Positions 22,675-31,297 are shown, counted from the first letter of the stretch. The stretch is DNA of 57,329 nt from Oscillospiraceae bacterium (GCA_015064625.1 SVRW01000016.1:1-57329), one strand, 5' to 3'. A program made the numbers and translations. The notes: a model not told the origin generated them from the sequence alone.

Positions 22675-24219
22675 TTATTTATCTGATTTTTCTTCAAGAA
22701 CAATTATGTCTTCACTGGGACTTTGCTCCGCAAGCTTCTGTATTTCTTCATCAAATGAATACATAGGAGCTACGTCTTTCCCTTTGAGCTTTCTTGATAA
22801 GTAGTTTTTCGTGATTTTGAAAACGAGAGGTGAAAGGATAACAACGGCAATAAGGTTAGGAATCATCATAAGACCGTTGAAAGTGTCGGAAATATCCCAA
22901 GCAACGGAGGATTCCATCAATGCTCCAGAAACGATCATCAGAACGAAAATAACCTTGTAAACCTTTGCAACTTTAACGCCAAATAAATATTCAACGGCTT
23001 TTGTTCCATATTGAGACCAGCCCAAAACGGTTGTAAATGCAAAGAAAAGCATTGCAATTGCAATGAAACCTTCTCCGAATACGCCAAAAACGTTTCCGAA
23101 GGCTTTGTTTATAAGAGTAGCATCGTTAACGCCTTCTAAAACGTGTCCTGTTTCAAGATTTATAAATCCTGATGTAAGAGCAATAAGTGCTGTTATGGTA
23201 CAAATAACCATTGTGTCGAAGAATACTTCGAAAATTCCCCACATACCTTGTTTGACAGGCTCTTTAACGTTTGAAGATGAATGAACCATAACGGAAGAAC
23301 CGAGACCTGCTTCGTTGGAGAAAACGCCACGTTTAAAGCCTTGAGTAATAACTTTTTTAATAGCAATACCAGCCGCACCGCCGGCAACGGCTTCAACACC
23401 GAATGCAAACTTGAAAATTGATTTGAATGCAGGAATAATGTTTTCGTAATTTATTCCAATAATAACAAGACCAAATACAACGTATGCAATAGCCATAAAT
23501 GGAATAACGAACTCTGCAAAGCTTGCTATTCTTTGAAGCCCGCCCAGAATAATAAGTCCTCCGAGGATAACGAGAGCAATACCGATTATAAGATTAACGG
23601 CAGGGAAACCAAAAATTTCAGCCTTGACGTTGCTGAAGAAGGATGAATTGAGGTTTAGGACGATTTTGTTTACCTGTCCCATGTTTCCGATACCGAAAGA
23701 TGCGAGAATTGCAAAAAATGCAAATAATACAGCGAGCACTGAAGCGACGTGCTTCAAGCCCTTAATTTTTCCCATACCGTCTTTAAGGTAATACATGGCA
23801 CCGCCCGACCATTCGCCGTCTGCGTTTTTGCGTCGGAAATAAATACCTAAAACGTTTTCGGAGAAGTTTGTCATCATTCCGAGAAAAGCCGCAATCCACA
23901 TCCAAAGAACAGCACCTGGGCCGCCTATGCATATAGCCGCAGAAACACCTGCAATATTACCCGTTCCAACCGTTGCCGCAAGAGCAGTGCATAATGCTTG
24001 AAATTGGGAAATTGATTTTTTGTCAGTCTTTGCATTGGAAGAGCTGTCTTTCTTAAAAACACTACCGATAGTTGTTTTCCACCAATGGGCTAAATGAGTT
24101 ACCTGAAAAAATCCTGTAACGCAAGTCATGACAACGCCTACGGCAAGAAGAAGGTATAAACCTACGTCTGTCCATACAAAGCTGTTTACAACGTTATTTA
24201 TTTCAATAACCTTGTCCAT
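22675..24219 (-). CDS. Alanine/glycine:cation symporter (AGCS family), glycine-riboswitch controlled
   Basis: A 514-residue membrane protein with about ten to eleven helices and the AGCS signatures: FQALCTALAATVGTGNIAG, MTNFSENVLGIYFRRK, GGAAGIAIKKVITQGFKRGVFSNEAGLGS in pieces, and TTVLGWSQYGTKAVEYLFG. These transporters import alanine or glycine with sodium or protons. The riboswitch in its leader says that glycine is the relevant amino acid. AGGAGGATT precedes the ATG. With a typical glycine-on riboswitch, uptake would rise when glycine is abundant, which fits glycine being used as a nutrient (inference). Confidence 0.94.
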   Translation of the reverse strand: MDKVIEINNVVNSFVWTDVGLYLLLAVGVVMTCVTGFFQVTHLAHWWKTTIGSVFKKDSSSNAKTDKKSISQFQALCTALAATVGTGNIAGVSAAICIGGPGAVLWMWIAAFLGMMTNFSENVLGIYFRRKNADGEWSGGAMYYLKDGMGKIKGLKHVASVLAVLFAFFAILASFGIGNMGQVNKIVLNLNSSFFSNVKAEIFGFPAVNLIIGIALVILGGLIILGGLQRIASFAEFVIPFMAIAYVVFGLVIIGINYENIIPAFKSIFKFAFGVEAVAGGAAGIAIKKVITQGFKRGVFSNEAGLGSSVMVHSSSNVKEPVKQGMWGIFEVFFDTMVICTITALIALTSGFINLETGHVLEGVNDATLINKAFGNVFGVFGEGFIAIAMLFFAFTTVLGWSQYGTKAVEYLFGVKVAKVYKVIFVLMIVSGALMESSVAWDISDTFNGLMMIPNLIAVVILSPLVFKITKNYLSRKLKGKDVAPMYSFDEEIQKLAEQSPSEDIIVLEEKSDK

Positions 24220-24245
24220 TTTTAATCCTCCTGAAAATATAAAAT

Positions 24246-24273
24246 AAAAAACGGAGACGTTTTAAACGCTCCG
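24246..24273 (-). terminator. Terminator of the glycine riboswitch expression platform
   Basis: On the minus strand CGGAGCGTTT and AAACGTCTCCG (one bulged base) followed by TTTTTT, 27-54 bases before the AGCS ATG. It can only be functional if controlled by the aptamer upstream. Confidence 0.8.
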
Positions 24274-24299
24274 CAAAAAACAAAATAACATTTTAAATA

Positions 24300-24410
24300 A
24301 AGTTACCTTTGTCCTTTTGCCTGAGAGTTTCGCTTTCGCTTGCCCCTTCGGCACTCAATTTAATGAGCTTCTCCAAAGTTTTATCCTCTTGCAGTTGTCC
24401 AACAAGATTC
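24300..24410 (-). ncRNA. Glycine riboswitch (single aptamer, gcvT type)
   Basis: On the minus strand the glycine aptamer core is clear: GTGCCGAAGGGGCAAGC, a small GAAA-containing hairpin, then CTCAGGCAAAAGGACAAAG. CTTTG (at about 24375-24379) pairs with CAAAG (24307-24311) to close P1. There is room for only one full aptamer; the preceding 30 bases (containing GGACAACTGCAAGAGG) look like the ghost element seen in singlet glycine riboswitches. A terminator follows. The 342-base gap 24220-24561 is otherwise filled by this leader and two divergent promoters. Confidence 0.9.
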
Positions 24411-24430
24411 ACTATATTTTTATCTCGCAA

Positions 24431-24459
24431 ATTGTAACATAACGAAACATAAAAATCAA
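24431..24459 (-). promoter_or_regulatory. Promoter of the riboswitch/AGCS unit
   Basis: On the minus strand TTGATT, 17 bases, TACAAT. Transcription would start near 24424, just ahead of the riboswitch. Confidence 0.7.
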
Positions 24460-24507
24460 TATAAAAACATGCTTTTTTACAATTAGAACATAAATTCGAC
24501 AAAATAA

Positions 24508-24536
24508 TTGACAAATTCCTTTGCGTTTGGTATAAT
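24508..24536 (+). promoter_or_regulatory. Promoter of the AraC-type regulator gene
   Basis: TTGACA at 24508-24513, 17 bases, TATAAT at 24531-24536: full consensus. The reading frame opened by the TTG in this -35 box is therefore not the protein start. Confidence 0.88.
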
Positions 24537-24561
24537 AATTTCAGAAATCGGAGTGTATGTT

Positions 24562-25512
24562 ATGATAAATAAAGAACTACTCGAAAAATTAAGCGAAATA
24601 ACCCCCGAGGAGAAAAAAATCCTTGAAGGCATGAAAACCATAGAGCGTGATATATATATGATGCGGGAGGGAAGCGTTGTAAACGCTAAAAAACTTCTCG
24701 AATCGGGAAAACTTATATCAATAAGACCGCATACGCGTTTTGTTTCCTTTCCAAAACATACCCATGATTACGTTGAAGTCGTTTATATGTGCAAGGGTGA
24801 AACGAAACACGTTATAAACGGCAGGGAAATCGTTCTCAAAGAAGGAGAACTTCTTTTTTTAGGTCAGAGTGCAACTCAGGAAATAATGAAGGCGGAAAAA
24901 GACGATATTGCTGTGAATTTTATAATCCTTCCTCAGTTTTTTCATAGCTCTCTTGCAATGATAGGAGAGGAAGAAACTCCTCTTCACAGATTCCTTGTTA
25001 ATTGTCTTGGAAAAAACGCTGATGGACCTTGTTTTTTACATTTTAAAGTCGCAGATGTGCTTCCTATTCAGAATCTTGTTGAAAACCTTATCTGGACACT
25101 TTTGAACGAAACGCCCAATAAACGCCGTATAAATCAGACGTCAATGGGACTTTTGTTTATTCATCTTTTGAATTATACGGATAAATTGGCATCCGATGAT
25201 AACGGAGAAATCTTCAGAATATTCAGATATATCGAGGAAAATTACAGAGATGGCAGTCTTACGGAGTTATCAGAAATTCTTCATTATGACCTTTATAATC
25301 TTTCTCGCGAAATAAAACGCAAAACAGGAAAAAGTTATACAGAGCTTGTGCAAGAAAAAAGACTTTCTCAAAGTGCATTTTTGCTTAAAAACACAAATAT
25401 GAGCGTATCAGACGTAGCATTGAACGTAGGGTATGAAAATATAAGCTATTTCCACAGAAAATTTACAGCCCGATTCGGACTTTCACCAAAGAAATTCCGA
25501 GACTGCAAATAA
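24562..25512 (+). CDS. AraC-family transcriptional regulator, probable rhamnose regulator
   Basis: A 316-residue regulator. The N-terminal part has a cupin sensor (HTHDYVEVVYMCKGETKHVI, then LKEGELLFLG); the C-terminal 100 residues hold two helix-turn-helix motifs (SLTELSEILHYDLYNLSREI and SVSDVALNVGYENISYFHRKF with the closing GLSPKKFR). The start is the ATG at 24562 with CGGAGTG upstream. It stands 90 bases upstream of rhaB on the same strand, so it is likely the activator that responds to rhamnose, like RhaS/RhaR. That role is inferred from position. Confidence 0.88.
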   Translation: MINKELLEKLSEITPEEKKILEGMKTIERDIYMMREGSVVNAKKLLESGKLISIRPHTRFVSFPKHTHDYVEVVYMCKGETKHVINGREIVLKEGELLFLGQSATQEIMKAEKDDIAVNFIILPQFFHSSLAMIGEEETPLHRFLVNCLGKNADGPCFLHFKVADVLPIQNLVENLIWTLLNETPNKRRINQTSMGLLFIHLLNYTDKLASDDNGEIFRIFRYIEENYRDGSLTELSEILHYDLYNLSREIKRKTGKSYTELVQEKRLSQSAFLLKNTNMSVSDVALNVGYENISYFHRKFTARFGLSPKKFRDCK

Positions 25513-25557
25513 GGACACTTTTTTCGTCAAATACAGACCTTTAAAAATGCCCCTTTG

Positions 25558-25580
25558 TTTGTTATTATTAAAGTAACAAA
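25558..25580. promoter_or_regulatory. Inverted repeat upstream of rhaB
   Basis: TTTGTTA (25558-25564) and TAACAAA (25574-25580) are exact complements nine bases apart, 23 bases before the rhaB start. It could be an operator for the AraC-type protein or a promoter-region repeat. No clear -35/-10 pair is visible here. Confidence 0.35.
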
Positions 25581-25602
25581 TTATGTAAAGGGGTATTCTT
25601 TT

Positions 25603-26973
25603 ATGCTTTGTTCATTGGCAATTGATATAGGCGCTTCTGGCGGAAGACATATTTTAGGTGTGTTTGACGGTGAGAAGATAACGCTTGAAGAAATTTACCG
25701 TTTTGAAAATAACGTTGTAAATAAAGGCGACGATATTATCTGGGACGTTGAATATCTTCTTGCAGAAATAAAAAAAGGTCTTAAGGAATGTGCAGTAAAG
25801 GGAAAAATTCCTCAAACTATGGCTATCGACACTTGGGGCGTTGACTACGTTCTTCTTGATAAAGACGGAAAAGAAATCCTTCCCGCTATAGCATACCGTG
25901 ACCCGAGAACTGCAAAGGTTCAGGAAGAAATCAGCAAAATAATTTCTTCAGAGGAGCTTTATTCAAGAACGGGTATTCAGAAACAGAATTTCAATACGGT
26001 TTATCAGCTTTATTGTGATAAAAAAAGCGGAAAGCTTGATAAAGCTGAAAGATTCTTGATGATTCCCGAATATTTTTCATATAAGCTTACAGGCGTTATG
26101 AAAAATGAATATACGAATGCATCCACAACAAATTTGTTGAATGCTGAAACGAAAACGTGGGATTGTGAGATTCTCGACCGTCTTGGAATAAAAAAATCCA
26201 TATTCGGGGATTTGAATATGCCTGGAACGTTTATTGGCAAGTTCACTGATGAGATCAAAGCTGAGGTTGGCTTCGACTGTGACGTTGTGTTCTGCCCTTC
26301 TCATGATACAGCTTCTGCGGTTGCCGCTTGTCCTCTTGAAGAAAACAGCGTTTACATATCGTCGGGAACGTGGAGTCTTATCGGAACGGAAAATATGGTT
26401 CCCGTTCAATCAGAAGAAGCTTTCAAGGCTAATTTCACAAACGAAGGCGGCGTTGAATACCGTTTCAGATTCCTCAAAAATATTATGGGTATGTGGCTTG
26501 CTCAGTCAATCCGCAGAAACGTTGGTAAGAGATATTCCTTCCAGGAGCTTATCGATATGGCAAGAACAAGTAAGTTTGAAGGCAAAATCAATCCTAACGA
26601 CGATAAATTCACAGCTCCCGAAAATATGCTTGAAACCGTAAGAGAGGCTTTGGGTGATAAAAATCTTCCGTTGCCAGATGTTATGAAAGCCGTTTATTCT
26701 TCCTTGGCTGATTCTTATGCAGTTGCTATAAAGGAGATTGAAAGTATTTCAGGTAAAACGGTTGATAGCATAAGCATTGTTGGAGGCGGATGTCAGGCAA
26801 TGTTCCTTAATGAACTTACGAAGAAAGCAACGGGCAAAAAGGTTCTTGCAGGTCCTGTTGAGGCAACCGCAACAGGAAATATTATTTCTCAGTTTATGTA
26901 CCTCGATAAAGATTTGACCTTGGAAAAAGCAAGAGAAACTGTAAAAAAATCATTTAATATAAAAACAATATAA
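25603..26973 (+). CDS. rhaB: Rhamnulokinase
   Basis: A 456-residue FGGY-type sugar kinase: AIDIGASGGRHILG at the N-terminus (phosphate 1 motif), TMAIDTWGVDYVLLD, CPSHDTASAVAACP, YISSGTWSLIG and the C-terminal SISIVGGGCQAMFLN that binds ATP. It phosphorylates L-rhamnulose to rhamnulose-1-phosphate. AAAGGGG lies ten bases before the ATG at 25603; the upstream extension is not supported. rhaA follows after 15 bases. Confidence 0.94.
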   Translation: MLCSLAIDIGASGGRHILGVFDGEKITLEEIYRFENNVVNKGDDIIWDVEYLLAEIKKGLKECAVKGKIPQTMAIDTWGVDYVLLDKDGKEILPAIAYRDPRTAKVQEEISKIISSEELYSRTGIQKQNFNTVYQLYCDKKSGKLDKAERFLMIPEYFSYKLTGVMKNEYTNASTTNLLNAETKTWDCEILDRLGIKKSIFGDLNMPGTFIGKFTDEIKAEVGFDCDVVFCPSHDTASAVAACPLEENSVYISSGTWSLIGTENMVPVQSEEAFKANFTNEGGVEYRFRFLKNIMGMWLAQSIRRNVGKRYSFQELIDMARTSKFEGKINPNDDKFTAPENMLETVREALGDKNLPLPDVMKAVYSSLADSYAVAIKEIESISGKTVDSISIVGGGCQAMFLNELTKKATGKKVLAGPVEATATGNIISQFMYLDKDLTLEKARETVKKSFNIKTI

Positions 26974-26988
26974 TAGGAGATTTCGATA

Positions 26989-28221
26989 ATGAACAGATAC
27001 GAAGAAGCTAAAAAAATTTATGCGTCATATGGCGTAGACACAGAAAAAGCACTTGATACTCTCAAGGACGTTGTTGTTTCCATCCATTGCTGGCAGGGTG
27101 ACGACGTTGTTGGCTTCGATTCCAAAGAAGCTCTTTCTGGCGGTATCCAGACAACAGGTAACTATCCTGGTAAAGCAACTACACCCGAAGAATTGATGGC
27201 AGACTTTGATAAGGTTCTTGCTCTCACTCCTGGTAAAAAGAAATTGAGCCTTCATGCTTGCTATGCAATAATTGATGACGATGCAGACAGAAGCACAATC
27301 GAACCCAAGCATTTTGCAAAATGGGTTGAATATGCAAAGTCAAGAAATATCGGTCTTGACTTTAACCCCACTTTCTTCTCTCATCCTATGGTAAAAGACG
27401 GTCTTACACTTTCTTCTCCTGATGAAGAAGTTCGTAAATATTGGGTAAAGCATGCAATAGCTTGTCTTAAAATTTCCGAATACTTTGCAACTGAAACAGG
27501 CATGCCCTGCGTTATGAATATCTGGATTCCCGATGGATATAAGGATATTCCTGCAGACAGACTTGCTCCTCGTGCAAGATTCAAGAAATCTCTTGATGAA
27601 ATCCTTGATACACCTTACGATAAGAGCAAAGTATACGTAACTCTCGAATCCAAAGTTTTCGGTATTGGCGTTGAATCCTATACCGTTGGTTCTGCTGAAT
27701 TCTGTCTCTCTTATTCCGATTATAAGGGAATTACTCCTCTTATGGATAACGGTCACTATCATCCTACTGAAGTAGTTTCCGATAAAATTTCTTCACTCCT
27801 TCTCTTTAATGAGAAAATTGCGCTCCATATCACAAGAGCTGTTCGTTGGGACTCCGACCACGTTATCCTCTTTGATGATGAAACGAAAGAAATTGCAAAA
27901 GAAATCGTTAGAAATGATGCTCTCGACAGAGTATTTATTGCAACAGACTATTTCGATGCTTCCATTAACCGTATCTCTGCTTGGGTAACGGGTGTTCGTA
28001 ACGTGGAAAAATCCTTGCTTTTCGCTTTGCTCCAGCCATCCGAAATGCTTGCAAAGCTTCAGAACGAAAACAACTTTACCGATATCATGGTTATCTCCGA
28101 AGAAATGAAAACCGCTCCTATCGGTGACGTTTGGGCTGAATATCTCCGCAGAGAAGGCGTAAACGCTGATTACCTCACAGAAGTTAAGGACTACGAGAAA
28201 ACTGTCCTCGCAAACAGATAA
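26989..28221 (+). CDS. rhaA: L-rhamnose isomerase
   Basis: A 410-residue TIM-barrel isomerase turning L-rhamnose into L-rhamnulose. Family features are IHCWQGDDVVGFD, GGIQTTGNYPGKA, HACYAI, the metal-binding LDFNPTFFSHP and VTLESKVFGIG segments, and MDNGHYHPTE. AGGAGATTTC precedes the ATG. The codon choice is strongly biased, suggesting high expression on rhamnose. The aldolase gene (rhaD) that normally completes the operon is not present; a terminator follows. Confidence 0.95.
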   Translation: MNRYEEAKKIYASYGVDTEKALDTLKDVVVSIHCWQGDDVVGFDSKEALSGGIQTTGNYPGKATTPEELMADFDKVLALTPGKKKLSLHACYAIIDDDADRSTIEPKHFAKWVEYAKSRNIGLDFNPTFFSHPMVKDGLTLSSPDEEVRKYWVKHAIACLKISEYFATETGMPCVMNIWIPDGYKDIPADRLAPRARFKKSLDEILDTPYDKSKVYVTLESKVFGIGVESYTVGSAEFCLSYSDYKGITPLMDNGHYHPTEVVSDKISSLLLFNEKIALHITRAVRWDSDHVILFDDETKEIAKEIVRNDALDRVFIATDYFDASINRISAWVTGVRNVEKSLLFALLQPSEMLAKLQNENNFTDIMVISEEMKTAPIGDVWAEYLRREGVNADYLTEVKDYEKTVLANR

Positions 28222-28300
28222 TTAAGTTTGTGCTTTTTTCCTCGCCTTCAAAAAAGAGAGCAAAATAAGAAAAGAATATTTTTCAAATATCATAAAATTG

Positions 28301-28338
28301 AAACTGCTTCGAGCTAAAAACTTGAAGCAGTTTTTACG
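28301..28338 (+). terminator. Terminator after rhaBA
   Basis: AAACTGCTTC and GAAGCAGTTT with a 13-base loop and a T tract. It lies 80 bases after the rhaA stop in a gap with no gene (28222-28509). Confidence 0.8.
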
Positions 28339-28396
28339 TTTTAATAAATTTCACAACTTTTTTTGCAAAAATTCAAAAGAAAAATCTCAAAGGGTG

Positions 28397-28425
28397 TTTA
28401 CAATTGGGAAAAAATGTAGTATAAT
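28397..28425 (+). promoter_or_regulatory. Promoter of the pduL/NifU-like/GGGtGRT operon
   Basis: TTTACA at 28397-28402, 17 bases, TATAAT at 28420-28425. An 80-base leader follows before the ATG; I see no strong fold in it. Confidence 0.85.
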
Positions 28426-28509
28426 ACATATTCGAAAAGGGTTGCATATTTGTAACGCTTGACTTAATGTGACTAATAATAATTTATACAGTAAAGGGGA
28501 ATAAAAATC

Positions 28510-29082
28510 ATGGAAAACAAAATCCTTGTTGAAACTTCCGCAAGACATGTGCATTTATCACAAGCGGATCTTGAAACTCTTTTTGGAAAAGGCGCAGAGC
28601 TTACTTTCAAAAAAGCTCTTTCACAGCCTGGTCAGTTTGCATCCAACGAAAGAGTTGACATCGTAGGACCTAAAAAAGAAATTAAGAACGTAGGAATTCT
28701 CGGTCCCGTTCGTCCTGCAACTCAGGTTGAAGTATCTCTTACGGATGCAAGAACCTTGGGCGTTGCTGCTCCTGTCAGAGAATCAGGCGATATCGCTGGT
28801 ACACCTGGTATCAAACTCGTTGGCCCTTGTGGCGAAGTTGAAATAGAATGTGGCGTTATTGCTGCAAAACGTCACGTACACCTTGACCCTGCTTCTGCAG
28901 AAGCATTGGGCGTAGAAGATAAGCAGATTGTATCAATCAAGCTTGATACAGAAAGATCAGTTATCTTTGGCGATACAGTTGTTCGTGTTAACAAAAACTT
29001 TGCTCCTGCCGTACATATCGACACAGATGAATCCAATGCGGCAATGGCTGTCGGTACTCTTTACTGCGAAATAATAAAATAA
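28510..29082 (+). CDS. pduL: PduL-type phosphate acyltransferase (phosphotransacylase)
   Basis: A 190-residue PTAC-family enzyme that exchanges CoA and phosphate on acetyl or propionyl groups, unrelated in fold to Pta. Both His metal motifs are present: TSARHVHLS near the start and AAKRHVHLDP near residue 120. GILGPVRPATQVEVSLTDAR is also a family mark. It lacks an N-terminal microcompartment-targeting peptide and no shell protein genes are nearby, so it is probably cytosolic and makes ATP with acetate kinase. AAAGGGGA precedes the ATG. The codon use is very biased, as in highly expressed genes. The next gene follows 35 bases later. Confidence 0.92.
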   Translation: MENKILVETSARHVHLSQADLETLFGKGAELTFKKALSQPGQFASNERVDIVGPKKEIKNVGILGPVRPATQVEVSLTDARTLGVAAPVRESGDIAGTPGIKLVGPCGEVEIECGVIAAKRHVHLDPASAEALGVEDKQIVSIKLDTERSVIFGDTVVRVNKNFAPAVHIDTDESNAAMAVGTLYCEIIK

Positions 29083-29117
29083 CAAAAAATAAATTATATC
29101 TTGAAAGGAATCTAAAA

Positions 29118-29810
29118 ATGCTCTATTCACACGAAGTAGAAAACATGTGCGTTGTTGCAAAAGGTCCTAAACACGGTCCTGCTCCCATTCCCGAAGAAGG
29201 TAAATGGGTAAAAGCTTATGAAATTAAAGACATCTCCGGTCTTTCCCACGGTATTGGCTGGTGTGCTCCTCAGCAGGGTATGTGTAAACTCACCCTTAAC
29301 GTTAAAGAAGGTATCATCGAAGAAGCTCTTATCGAAACAACAGGCTGTTCAGGTATGACACACTCTGCAGCTATGGCAGCAGAAATCCTTCAAGGCAAAA
29401 CAATGCTTGAAGCTCTTAACACAGACCTTGTTTGTGATGCTATCAACGTTGCAATGCGTGAAATCTTCAAACAGCTTGCATACGGTCGTTCTCAGACAGC
29501 TTTCTCCGAAGGCGGTCTTCCCGTTGGTGCTTCTCTCGAAGACCTCGGTAAAGGTCTCCGTTCTCAGGTTGGTACAATCTTTGCTACAAAAGCAAAGGGT
29601 GTAAGATATCTTGAAATGGCAGAAGGTTATATCCTTTCTCTCGGTCTCGATGCAGATAACGAAGTTATCGGCTACAAATTCGTTCACCTTGGAAAAATGA
29701 TGGATATGATCAAAAAAGGTATCGATCCTAAAGAAGCTTACGAAAAGAACATCAGCAGCTACGGCAGATATAATGACGCGGTCAAATACATTGACCCACG
29801 TCAAGAATAA
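29118..29810 (+). CDS. NifU-like iron-sulfur scaffold family protein, partner of GGGtGRT
   Basis: A 230-residue protein whose core looks like an IscU/NifU-type scaffold: GIGWCAPQQGMCKLTLNVKE, TTGCSGMTHSAAMAAEILQ and CDAINVAMREIF. Cys49, Cys56 and Cys77 are candidates for cluster ligands. The later ASLEDLGKGLRSQVGT segment with AKGVRYLEMAEGY is specific to the long variant that pairs with GGGtGRT in anaerobes. I recall that pairing from genome annotations; no function has been shown as far as I know. AAAGGAAT precedes the ATG. It ends 18 bases before the GGGtGRT gene and shares its strongly biased codon use. Confidence 0.82.
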   Translation: MLYSHEVENMCVVAKGPKHGPAPIPEEGKWVKAYEIKDISGLSHGIGWCAPQQGMCKLTLNVKEGIIEEALIETTGCSGMTHSAAMAAEILQGKTMLEALNTDLVCDAINVAMREIFKQLAYGRSQTAFSEGGLPVGASLEDLGKGLRSQVGTIFATKAKGVRYLEMAEGYILSLGLDADNEVIGYKFVHLGKMMDMIKKGIDPKEAYEKNISSYGRYNDAVKYIDPRQE

Positions 29811-29828
29811 TTAAGGAGGTAATATACA

Positions 29829-30830
29829 ATGATTAAATTTGAAGGTTACGAAAGAAGAATTGATAAAATTAACGAATGCCTTGCAAAATACGGTATTGCC
29901 TCTCTTGAAGAAGCAAAAGCTATCTGCGATGAAAAAGGCATTGATTGCGAAGCAATTGTAAAAGGCGTTCAGCCTATCGCATTTGATAATGCTGTTTGGG
30001 CATACACATTAGGTGTTGCTATTGCTATTAAAACAGGTGTTACAGAAGCTGCAAAAGCTGCTGAAACTATCGGTATCGGTTTGCAGGCATTCTGCATCCC
30101 TGGTTCTGTTGCTGAAACCCGTAAAGTTGGTCTTGGCCACGGTAACTTGGGTGCAATGCTTCTTGACGAAAAAACAAAGTGCTTCTGCTTCTTGGCAGGT
30201 CACGAATCCTTTGCTGCTGCTGAAGGTGCTATCGGTATCGCAAGAACCGCTAACAAAGTAAGAAAAGAACCCCTTCAGGTTATCCTTAACGGTCTTGGCA
30301 AAGATGCTGCTATGATCATTTCCCGTATCAACGGCTTCACATACGTTGAAACCGAATACGATTTCTATACAACAGAACTCAAAATCGTTCGTGAAAAGAA
30401 ATATTCTGACGGTGACCGTTCCAAAGTTCGTTGCTACGGTGCAAACGACGTTCTTGAAGGCGTTGCAATTATGACACACGAAGGTGTTGACGTTTCCATC
30501 ACAGGTAACTCCACCAACCCCACAAGATTCCAGCATCCTGTTGCAGGCACATATAAAAAACAGTGCATGGAAACAGGCAAAAAATACTTCTCCGTTGCAT
30601 CTGGCGGCGGTACAGGTAGAACACTTCACCCCGATAATATGGCAGCAGGACCTGCTTCCTACGGCTTGACAGATACAATGGGTAGAATGCATGGCGACGC
30701 ACAGTTCGCAGGTTCTTCTTCCGTTCCTGCTCACGTAGAAATGATGGGACTCATCGGCGCTGGCAACAATCCTATGGTTGGTATGACTGTTGCTTGTGCA
30801 GTTGCTGTTCAGGAAGCAATGAGCAAATAA
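29829..30830 (+). CDS. GGGtGRT protein (conserved in anaerobes, function unknown)
   Basis: A 333-residue protein carrying the motif that names the family, GGGTGRT at about residues 259-265, followed by LHPDNMAAGPASYGLTD. Other conserved pieces are GIGLQAFCIPGSVAETRKVG, GHGNLGAMLLD, CFLAGHESFAAAEGAIG and SITGNSTNPTRFQHPVAGTY. The Gly-rich motif suggests a nucleotide or phosphate-binding loop, which is inference. AGGAGGT precedes the ATG by eight bases. It is the last gene of the operon, behind a scaffold-like protein. Codon use is extreme (GGT, GCT, GTT, AAC), so the protein is probably abundant. Confidence 0.9.
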   Translation: MIKFEGYERRIDKINECLAKYGIASLEEAKAICDEKGIDCEAIVKGVQPIAFDNAVWAYTLGVAIAIKTGVTEAAKAAETIGIGLQAFCIPGSVAETRKVGLGHGNLGAMLLDEKTKCFCFLAGHESFAAAEGAIGIARTANKVRKEPLQVILNGLGKDAAMIISRINGFTYVETEYDFYTTELKIVREKKYSDGDRSKVRCYGANDVLEGVAIMTHEGVDVSITGNSTNPTRFQHPVAGTYKKQCMETGKKYFSVASGGGTGRTLHPDNMAAGPASYGLTDTMGRMHGDAQFAGSSSVPAHVEMMGLIGAGNNPMVGMTVACAVAVQEAMSK

Positions 30831-30842
30831 GCTGATTTATCC

Positions 30843-30877
30843 TTGATTAAAGCGACTTTGAAGCAAGTTTTAATCAA
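30843..30877. repeat. Inverted repeat after the GGGtGRT gene
   Basis: TTGATTAAA and TTTAATCAA flank 17 bases; only a short T run follows. It may protect the 3' end of the messenger. It is the first element in the 467-base region 30831-31297 that lacks an intact gene. Confidence 0.4.
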
Positions 30878-30939
30878 CTTCTGATAAGTCAAAAGCAAGT
30901 AAAAATCATATTTAAAACATCTTTTATGTAAAAATAGAG

Positions 30940-30990
30940 TTAGACACATCATTTTTGGTTTTTCCCTTATGATGTGTCTAATTGTTTTTA
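30940..30990 (+). terminator. Terminator of the pduL-GGGtGRT operon
   Basis: A perfect 13-bp stem TTAGACACATCAT / ATGATGTGTCTAA around a 16-base loop, followed by TTGTTTTTA. Confidence 0.75.
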
Positions 30991-31000
30991 GGAGAAAAAG

Positions 31001-31177
31001 ATGAAAAAACTTAAACTTGTAGAGAGTAATTTTTTGACATTGGAAGAAGGGTGTAATAAATATTTGGATGATTGCAGAGCAAGAAATTTGAGAGAGGGAA
31101 CTATAAACCATTATAAACAAAGCTATGTTCAATTTTCAAAATTCTTTGATATGAATATGCAAGATATTTTTGCTTAA
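31001..31177 (+). pseudogene. Truncated tyrosine recombinase (integrase) N-terminal stub
   Basis: An ORF of 58 codons with a good ribosome binding site (GGAG). Its product, including FLTLEEGCNKYLDDCRAR and NLREGTINHYKQSYVQFSKF, is the SAM-like core-binding domain of phage/XerC-type integrases, cut off before any catalytic part. The Arg, His and Tyr residues needed for recombination are absent and no downstream frame restores them. It marks an old insertion next to the AT-rich gene at 31298. Confidence 0.7.
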
Positions 31178-31237
31178 GCCGTATAATGAATATCACATTT
31201 TTAAAAATACATTGATATACAAAAATGAAAAAACAAC

Positions 31238-31266
31238 TTGACAAAAGAAATGATTTATGCAATAAT
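31238..31266 (+). promoter_or_regulatory. Promoter of the pyruvyl transferase gene
   Basis: TTGACA at 31238-31243, 17 bases, AATAAT at 31261-31266. Confidence 0.75.
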
Positions 31267-31297
31267 TACTTTAGATAACTGATTATTTATCGTAAAA

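Noticed and set aside
30009..30734. 241-codon frame antisense to the GGGtGRT gene, Cys-rich
   Set aside because: It is a by-product of the extreme codon bias of the plus-strand gene. It has no ribosome binding site and lies entirely inside a conserved gene.
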